Assembly (NCBI GenBank): GCA_019634735.1
Contig: JAHCAT010000002.1
Coordinates: forward strand, 1-64,000
DNA length: 64,000 nt
Direction of reading: 5' to 3'
Source: Lysobacterales bacterium
Lineage (GTDB): Bacteria > Pseudomonadota > Gammaproteobacteria > Xanthomonadales > UBA2363
In this document: one piece after another, positions 58,502-64,000 of the stretch
Layout: the number at the start of each line of letters is the position of its first letter
How positions within the stretch are numbered: the stretch's first letter is position 1
Translations under genes and position numbers: made by a program
Notes under the pieces: generated by a model
What the model saw: the letters and a program-made list of their open reading frames with translations, nothing else
The model's database searches: none
What the model was told of the DNA's origin: nothing

Positions 58502-59562
58502 CGCCGGGTCGGTCTTTCGGTGGCGCGCCGGCCCTGGGCGCGGCCGGGGCCGCCTTCGCCGGCCCTGCGGGCCAGCGCGTCGCGCTGCGCGGCGGCGGCA
58601 TCGCGCTCGCCAGACAGCTTGCGGAAATGCGCCAGGCGCCCGGGGTCGAGGCGGCCGGCGGCGATGGCGGCCTGCACCGCGCAGCCCGGCTCGCCCTCGT
58701 GCCGGCAGTCGCGGAACCGGCACTGGTCGACCAGGGCGTCGATCTCGCCGAAGCACTCGACCTCGACCGCCTCGTCGCCGGTGAACTTCAGCTCGCGCAT
58801 GCCCGGCGAATCGATCAGGCAGCCGCCGCTGGGCAGCTGCAGCAGGGAGCGCACCGTGGTGGTGTGGCGGCCGCGGCTGTCGTGGGCCCGGACATCGCCG
58901 GTCTTCTGGCGGACCGTGCCCATCAGGCTGTTGCTGAGCGTCGACTTGCCGGCGCCCGAGGAACCCAGCAGGACGCCGGTGCGGCCGCTACCCAGGCGCG
59001 CCGCCAGCGGCGCCAGCGCCTGCGGATCCTTGGCGTTGACCGCCCAGACCGGTACCGGCGCCGACAGCGCCGCCAGCGCCGCGCAGCGCTGCGCGGCGTC
59101 CTCGTGGCGATCGGCCTTGGTCAGCACGACCACGGTCTCGATGCCGGCAGCGCCGACCAGGGCCAGGTAGCGCTCGAGCCGACGCGGGTTGTAGTCGCCG
59201 TCCAGCCCCATCACCACCACGGCCAGGTCGATGTTGGCGGCCAGTACCTGCTGCCGGTAGCGCTCGCCGGCGGCGCCGCGGCGCAGCACGCTGCGCCGGG
59301 GCTGCAGGGCGAGCAGGGCCAGCGGCTCGCTCTGCCCGGCGGCGATCACGAAGTCGCCGACCGCCGGGCGCACCGGCGTGCCGTCGCTGCCGGCGACCAG
59401 GCCGCGCGGCGCCTCGGCCCGGGCCGGGGCGACCCCGTCGTGGACGACGAAGCCGTTGCGGTGCTGCTCGATCACCCGGACCAGGCGCTGGTCGCCGGAC
59501 AGCGTGGGCAGCGCGTGCCCGGGCTGCCAACCGATCGTGGCCAGGGCGACGGCGTCGCTCAT
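58498..59562 (-). CDS. rsgA: small-subunit biogenesis GTPase RsgA
   Basis: 354 residues: an OB-fold N-terminal domain (to about 110), then the circularly permuted GTPase with G4 TKAD before G1 GSSGAGKST and G3 DSPGM, and the zinc-binding end CRFRDCRHEGEPGC. RsgA checks 30S maturation and is active only on ribosomes. It precedes the QEGLA gene with a four-base overlap. Confidence 0.95.
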   Translation of the reverse strand: MSDAVALATIGWQPGHALPTLSGDQRLVRVIEQHRNGFVVHDGVAPARAEAPRGLVAGSDGTPVRPAVGDFVIAAGQSEPLALLALQPRRSVLRRGAAGERYRQQVLAANIDLAVVVMGLDGDYNPRRLERYLALVGAAGIETVVVLTKADRHEDAAQRCAALAALSAPVPVWAVNAKDPQALAPLAARLGSGRTGVLLGSSGAGKSTLSNSLMGTVRQKTGDVRAHDSRGRHTTTVRSLLQLPSGGCLIDSPGMRELKFTGDEAVEVECFGEIDALVDQCRFRDCRHEGEPGCAVQAAIAAGRLDPGRLAHFRKLSGERDAAAAQRDALARRAGEGGPGRAQGRRATERPTRR

Positions 59563-59623
59563 GACGCGGCATTCATGCCGGCTGGTTCAGCGTCGCGGTC
59601 ATCGCCGAAGGTCGGGAGCGCTC

Positions 59624-59995
59624 ATGCTGGTGAAGTCTACGTTGTTCCTGGCCGTCCTGGGCCTGGCCGGCTTCGGCCTCGCCTTCCTGCTGGTGCCGGT
59701 GCAGACGCTGGCCCTGGCCGGCCTGGCGATGGAGGGGGTCGGCGCCCGCACCGAGCTGCGCACCTTCTACGGCGGCCTCGAGCTCGGCCTGGCGGCGGTG
59801 CTGCTGGCCTGCCTGCGCGACCGGCGCCGGCACCGCGACGGACTCTGGCTGGTGCTGGCGGTGTTCGGCGGCCTGGCCGCGGCGCGTCTGCTGGGCCTGG
59901 CGCTGGACCGAGAGTGGAGCAGCTTCCTGGGCCTGGCGCTGGCCACCGAGCTGTTCCTGGCGGCGCTGGCGGCGCTGGCCCTGCGCCGCGCCTGA
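59624..59995 (+). CDS. small membrane protein, DUF4345-like
   Basis: 123 residues with four hydrophobic segments. ELRTFYGGLELGLAAVLL is the DUF4345 hallmark (recalled). The start ATG has GGGAG six bases upstream. Function unknown; divergent from rsgA across 61 bp. Confidence 0.7.
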   Translation: MLVKSTLFLAVLGLAGFGLAFLLVPVQTLALAGLAMEGVGARTELRTFYGGLELGLAAVLLACLRDRRRHRDGLWLVLAVFGGLAAARLLGLALDREWSSFLGLALATELFLAALAALALRRA

Positions 59996-60076
59996 GCGGT
60001 CCGCCCGGCGGCCCGGACGTTGCCGCGCGCGCCCGCGCGGCTACACTGCGCGTCTTTCACCCGCCTCGGGCCCACC

Positions 60077-61312
60077 ATGCCGCACCCGATCCGGCCCAGC
60101 CGGCGCCTCGACCAGGTCAGCTACGACATCCGCGGCCCGCTCAGCCGGCGCGCCCATCAGCTCGAGCGCGAGGGCCGGCAGATCCTGCGCCTGAACATCG
60201 GCAACCCCGGCGCGTTCGGCTTCGAGACACCCGAACCCCTGCACCGCGCGGTGGCCGCCGGCCTGCGCGCCAGCGAGGCCTACTGCCACCAGCAGGGGCT
60301 GCCGCAGGTGCGCGAGGCGATCGCCGCCCGCGAGACGGCGCGCGGCGCGCGGGCGGTCTCGGCAGACACCGTGTTCATCGGCAACGGCGTCAGCGAGCTG
60401 ATCGACATGAGCCTGCGCGCCCTGCTCGACGGCGGCGACGAGGTCCTGGTGCCGGCGCCCGACTACCCGCTGTGGAGCGCCGCGGTCCGCCTCAACGAGG
60501 GCGTGCCGGTCTACTACCCGTGCGCCGCCGCCGACGGCTTCCTGCCCGACCCGGCGCGCATCGAGGCCCTGGTCGGTCCGCGCACGCGCGCGCTGGTGCT
60601 GATCAACCCCAACAACCCGACCGGCGCGGTCTATCCGCGGCCGCTGCTGCAGGCGCTGGTCGCGCTGGCGCAGCGCCATGGCCTGCTGCTGCTGGCCGAC
60701 GAGATCTACGACGGCATCACCTACGACGGCGCCGTCGCCACGCCCCTGGCCGCGCTCACCGGCGACACGCCCTGCCTGAGCTACGGCGGCCTGTCCAAGG
60801 TGCACCGCGCCTGCGGCTACCGGGTCGGCTGGCTCAGCGTGTCCGGCGCGCCGGCGGCGACCTTGGCCCTGCGCGAACGGCTCGAGCTGCTGGCGGCCCT
60901 GCGCCTGTGCAGCAACGTCGCCGGCCAGTGGGCGGTGCTGCCGGCGCTGGCCGGCGACCGCAGCATCGAGGCGCTGACCGCGCCGGGCGGCCGCCTGCAC
61001 GCCACCCGCCAGGTGCTGCTCGACCATTGCGCCGCCAGCGACCTGATCGACCTGGTGACGCCGCAGGGCGCCCTGTACGCCTTCCCGCGCCTGTGCGTGG
61101 ACGGCATCGACGACCAGCAGTTCGCGCTCGACCTGCTCGAGCACGAATCGGTGCTGCTGGTGCCTGGGCGCGGTTTCAACATCGAACGCAGCGACCATGT
61201 CCGCCTCACCCTGCTGCCGCAGGCGCAGGTCATGGCCGAGGTGCTGGTCCGGATCGAACGCCAGCTCGAACGCTGCGCGGCCGAGGCCGCACCCCTGGCG
61301 CTGACCGCCTGA
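60077..61312 (+). CDS. alaA: alanine transaminase AlaA-like aminotransferase
   Basis: 411 residues, fold type I aminotransferase. YDIRGP, LNIGNP and the FGFETP block near the start and VPAPDYPLWSAAV, INPNNPTGAVY and LADEIYD closely follow E. coli AlaA. The PLP lysine is Lys241 in GGLSKVHRACGYRVGW. It makes alanine from pyruvate and glutamate. The ATG after CCCACC is preferred over an upstream in-frame ATG. It is followed ten bases later by an SGNH hydrolase gene. Confidence 0.9.
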   Translation: MPHPIRPSRRLDQVSYDIRGPLSRRAHQLEREGRQILRLNIGNPGAFGFETPEPLHRAVAAGLRASEAYCHQQGLPQVREAIAARETARGARAVSADTVFIGNGVSELIDMSLRALLDGGDEVLVPAPDYPLWSAAVRLNEGVPVYYPCAAADGFLPDPARIEALVGPRTRALVLINPNNPTGAVYPRPLLQALVALAQRHGLLLLADEIYDGITYDGAVATPLAALTGDTPCLSYGGLSKVHRACGYRVGWLSVSGAPAATLALRERLELLAALRLCSNVAGQWAVLPALAGDRSIEALTAPGGRLHATRQVLLDHCAASDLIDLVTPQGALYAFPRLCVDGIDDQQFALDLLEHESVLLVPGRGFNIERSDHVRLTLLPQAQVMAEVLVRIERQLERCAAEAAPLALTA

Positions 61313-61321
61313 GGCCGGTCG

Positions 61322-61924
61322 ATGGCCTCCGGTCTGCTTGCGCTGGGCGATTCCTACAGCATCGGCGAGGGCGTCGAGGCGGTCGCGACCTGGCCGTTCC
61401 GGCTGGCGCAGCAGCTGGCGATGCCGCGGCCCGACGTCGTCGCCCGCACCGGCTGGAGCGCCGACGAGCTGCTGGCGGCCCTGGACGAGGCGTCGCTGGC
61501 GCCGCCGTATGCGCTGGTGACGGTGCTGGTCGGCGTCAACGACCAGTACCGCGGCCGCGAGGTCGCCGAGCACCTGCCGCATTTCAACGTGCTGCTGAGC
61601 CGGGCGGTGGCGTTCGCCGATGGCGATCCGCGCCGGGTCCTGGTGGTGTCGATCCCGGACTGGGGCGTGACCCCGTTCGCCGCCGGCGACGCCCGCGGCA
61701 GCGAGGCGATCGCCGGCCGGATCGATGCCTACAACGCCGCGCAGCGCGAGCTGTGCGAACTGCGCGACATCGCCTGGGTCGACGTCACCGCGGCCAGCCG
61801 GCGTTGCGGTGGCGCGCCGGCGATGCTGGTCGACGACGGGCTGCATCCGTCCGCGGCGCAGTATGGCGCCTGGCTGGAAGCGATCGGGCCGGCGGCGCGA
61901 CGCTGCCTGGATCGCGCGAGCTGA
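61322..61924 (+). CDS. SGNH/GDSL hydrolase
   Basis: 200 residues without a signal peptide. Block I GDSYS (9-13, Ser11 nucleophile), block III GVND, and block V DGLHPS with the catalytic Asp and His. Members are esterases or thioesterases; the substrate is unknown. Starts ten bases after alaA, so it is probably co-transcribed. Confidence 0.88.
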   Translation: MASGLLALGDSYSIGEGVEAVATWPFRLAQQLAMPRPDVVARTGWSADELLAALDEASLAPPYALVTVLVGVNDQYRGREVAEHLPHFNVLLSRAVAFADGDPRRVLVVSIPDWGVTPFAAGDARGSEAIAGRIDAYNAAQRELCELRDIAWVDVTAASRRCGGAPAMLVDDGLHPSAAQYGAWLEAIGPAARRCLDRAS

Positions 61925-62078
61925 AGGCGCGGGGCCGGCGCGCGCGTTCAACGCGGTCCGTAGGACACACCGAACAGCCCGCGCAGGTAGGCGCGCTCGC
62001 CCTCCAACTGCACAGCTGGCACGACCCGCCGCGGCGGCAGCCGGGCAGCGGCTCAGCCTGGACGGCGTCGCCACCGGC

Positions 62079-62903
62079 TCAGCGCTGCAGCGCTTGCCCG
62101 CCGGCGGCGAGCAGTTCGGAGACGGTGACCAGGCGGTAGCCCTGGGCGCGCAAGCCTTCGACGATGCCGGGCACCGCCCGCAGCGAGGCCTGCCGACTTG
62201 CGTACATAACGTGCAGCAGCACGATCGACCCGGACCGGGCGCGGTCGAGCACGTGGCGCACGATCGCCTCGGTGTCGGCGCCGACGCCCGGCCAGGATTC
62301 CGGCTCGACATCCGCCAGCACCACCGCCCGGCCGCGGGTGTGCAGGTACCAGGACAGCCCGGGCAGTCGGCGGAAGTACGGTGGCCGGAACAGGACGGGC
62401 CCGGCCTGGCCGGCGGCACGAATCAGCGCGTCGGTGCGCTCGATCTCGGAGGCGATCCAGGCAGGCGAGCGGAACAGCATGCGCCGGTGCGACCAGCCGT
62501 GGTTGCCGAGTTCATGGCCGGCCGCGACGAAGCGCCGGGCCAGGTCCGGCTGCCCGGCCAGTTCCTGCCCGGTGAAGAAGAAGGTGGCGCGCACCTCGAG
62601 GGCCTCGAGCAGGTCCAGCACCGCCGCGCCGCCCTGCGCGCTCGGGCCGTCGTCGAAACTGAGCGCGATCAGACCGGGGGCGTCCTCCACCCTCTTCACC
62701 AGGGTGCCGGGCCATTGCAGGCTGCGCGAATCCGAGACCTGCCAGGCGATCAGCAGGGCAGCCGGGACTGCCAGCACGAGGCAGGCGGCGCGCCGTCGCA
62801 GGCGTGCGTCGCGGCCAGGCGCTGCGGCCAGGCGCGACAGCAGCGCCAGCGCGCAGGCGGCGAGCGCCAGCGCCAGGACGGCCACGACGACGACATCGAT
62901 CAT
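62079..62903 (-). CDS. membrane-anchored polysaccharide deacetylase
   Basis: 274 residues. Two N-terminal membrane segments (about 1-25 and 38-56) precede a NodB domain with SFDDGPS (82-88), the metal-binding HELGNHGWSH (130-139) and RPPYFR. The enzyme would remove N- or O-acetyl groups from a polysaccharide or peptidoglycan outside the inner membrane. It follows the next gene by 36 bp on the same strand, so the two are likely co-transcribed. Confidence 0.88.
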   Translation of the reverse strand: MIDVVVVAVLALALAACALALLSRLAAAPGRDARLRRRAACLVLAVPAALLIAWQVSDSRSLQWPGTLVKRVEDAPGLIALSFDDGPSAQGGAAVLDLLEALEVRATFFFTGQELAGQPDLARRFVAAGHELGNHGWSHRRMLFRSPAWIASEIERTDALIRAAGQAGPVLFRPPYFRRLPGLSWYLHTRGRAVVLADVEPESWPGVGADTEAIVRHVLDRARSGSIVLLHVMYASRQASLRAVPGIVEGLRAQGYRLVTVSELLAAGGQALQR

Positions 62904-62939
62904 GGTGGCGGCGATCCCACGGCGGGCCCGCCCTGGCCG

Positions 62940-63701
62940 CTATGTCTCGTCGCGGCCATACCGGGCGATCGCGGTCGCGAAGTCGATCCGCGGCGCCCGC
63001 AGGCGGCCGTCGCCCAGCCGCTGTGCGGCGCGGATGTCGACGAAATCGCCCCAGCGGGTGGTGCGGCCCGGATCGAGGTCGAGGACGATGAAGTCCAGCG
63101 TGTAGGCGGCGGCGGACCGGGCGACCAGCCAATGCACGTTGTCGTGGTGGTCGGACACCGTGGTCGCCTCGCCCGGTCCGGAATGACGGTCGATGGTGGG
63201 CCGCAGTACCAGGGCGGCGTCCTCGTCGCGCTCGCGCTGGTAGTGGCGCACGTGCATCTCGCCTTGCACCACCAGATGCGCCGAGACCATATTGGCGTGG
63301 CCATGCGGAACGATGGCGCGGCCGCGCGCCATGCCGAACAGGCGCAGCCCGCACTCGGGCCAGCGCGGTAACCCGGCGATGTCCGGCAGCGTCGGATCGA
63401 TCGTCCCCGCCCGGTCCCCGGGCAGCGAAAGTGCGGCCGCCAGGACCGGGAAATCGATGCTGGCGAGCAGGTCGGCCAGCGGAACCCGCGCGAACAGATC
63501 GGCCAGGGCCTGCTGCCAGTCCGCCTGTGCGAGGCTGCCGCCCCGCAGCCCCTGGGTGGCCGCGGCGACCTCGCGCAACCAGGTCAGCGCCTCCGCCCGC
63601 ACCGGCGCCGCCACGGCCCGGGCGGTCAGCGCGCGCGGCAACAGGGCCGCAACCGCCATCGAGGCCAGTCCCCCGCCGCAGAGAAACGCGCGCCGCTGCA
63701 T
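62940..63701 (-). CDS. exported cupin-like protein
   Basis: 253 residues. The N-terminus MQRRAFLCGGGLASMAVAALLPRALTA is a signal, possibly Tat-type (RRAFL). The body has VPHGHANMVSAHLVVQGEMHVRHY, of which HGHANMVSAHLVVQGE fits a cupin metal-binding motif, and later DHHDNVHW. So a metal-binding jelly-roll protein in the periplasm is likely; the activity is unknown. First gene before the deacetylase. Confidence 0.65.
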   Translation of the reverse strand: MQRRAFLCGGGLASMAVAALLPRALTARAVAAPVRAEALTWLREVAAATQGLRGGSLAQADWQQALADLFARVPLADLLASIDFPVLAAALSLPGDRAGTIDPTLPDIAGLPRWPECGLRLFGMARGRAIVPHGHANMVSAHLVVQGEMHVRHYQRERDEDAALVLRPTIDRHSGPGEATTVSDHHDNVHWLVARSAAAYTLDFIVLDLDPGRTTRWGDFVDIRAAQRLGDGRLRAPRIDFATAIARYGRDET

Positions 63702-63840
63702 GTCCTGCCTCCGCCTCGTCCAGTCGGTCGGACTGTGCCCGGGTCATCAGACAGGCACGAGGCGGAATGTGGCGGAAATCGGGCAGGCGCCCGTCGTCGC
63801 GGACCGGCCGTGGCGACCGGTCGGCGACGCGGCCGCAGGC

Positions 63841-64000
63841 TCAGACGCGCGCGGCGGCCACGAACAGCGCGACCACGCAGGCGAAGCCGGCGGTCCAGGC
63901 CAGGCTGCGCAGCATCGCCTGGTTGGCCAGATACAGCAGGCCGTGCACGATCCGGGCGGCGATGAAAGCGATCGCCAGGGTGTCGACGGTGCCCTGGGCG
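63841..64000 (-). CDS. MAPEG-family membrane protein, C-terminal part
   Basis: The last 53 codons of a minus-strand gene that runs off the window. The sequence AIAFIAARIVHGLLYLANQAMLRS followed by a hydrophobic helix matches the end of MAPEG proteins (key block ARIVHGLLYLAN). These are small four-helix membrane proteins related to glutathione-dependent enzymes. The start is outside the window. Confidence 0.75.
   Translation of the reverse strand, partial: AQGTVDTLAIAFIAARIVHGLLYLANQAMLRSLAWTAGFACVVALFVAAARV

Noticed and set aside
58627..62139. Open frame of over 1100 codons on the plus strand across rsgA, the DUF4345-like gene and alaA
   Set aside because: It covers genes on both strands in shifted frames and has only GC-rich low-complexity composition.

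Overview
The window is a GC-rich (roughly 70% by eye) stretch of a gammaproteobacterial chromosome, most likely from the order Lysobacterales (Xanthomonadales). The basis is the rho / trxA / rhlB arrangement with a Xanthomonas-type RhlB carrying a long Arg/Gly-rich tail, the near-E. coli sequences of AidB, AlaA and NtrC, and several secreted proteins with a short C-terminal signature that I associate with this order (recalled knowledge, not computed). The species cannot be named.

Layout. 1-4.1 kb: 3' part of an rrn operon (16S end, tRNA-Ile, tRNA-Ala, 23S, 5S, terminator). 4.2-13.2 kb: aidB with an S9 peptidase, a divergent membrane-anchored ankyrin protein, and a GT-C type membrane glycosyltransferase. 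13.4-17.1 kb: rho, trxA and divergent rhlB. 17.2-24.2 kb: an isolated gspC-gspD-gspE block of a type II secretion system, followed by two secreted proteins. 24.3-25.5 kb: an Acg-family nitroreductase-like gene broken by a small hairpin-rich element; a degenerate second copy of the element lies near 38.7 kb. 26.4-28.8 kb: proline genes proB and proA. 28.85-33.1 kb: class Ia ribonucleotide reductase nrdAB, preceded by a promoter, two candidate NrdR boxes and a cobalamin riboswitch, and overlapped at its end by an acyl-CoA thioesterase gene. 33.4-38.7 kb: a block of exported proteins (EF-hand lipoprotein, duplicated-module protein, beta-propeller protein, Asp-box protein).

39-46.4 kb: YccA-like membrane protein, histone H1-like lysine-rich protein, a PLP-dependent dehydratase, a SleB-like hydrolase, and a compact META lipoprotein / ntrB / ntrC / acetyltransferase operon. 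46.5-51 kb: two overlapping paralogous Asp-box secreted proteins with the same C-terminal tail. 51.1-64 kb: housekeeping and envelope genes (YheT-like hydrolase with plsC, rep, rsgA with a QEGLA protein, alaA with an SGNH hydrolase, polysaccharide deacetylase, and a MAPEG protein cut by the window end).

How it fits together. The most informative locus is nrdAB, which appears to be controlled both at initiation (paired NrdR boxes 32 bp apart, one over the -10) and through its leader RNA (cobalamin). A class Ia enzyme repressed by B12 suggests a B12-dependent class II reductase elsewhere in the genome. Much of the remaining accessory content is exported beta-propeller or Asp-box proteins with shared short C-terminal signatures, near part of a type II secretion system. 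No CRISPR array, prophage or intact insertion sequence was seen.
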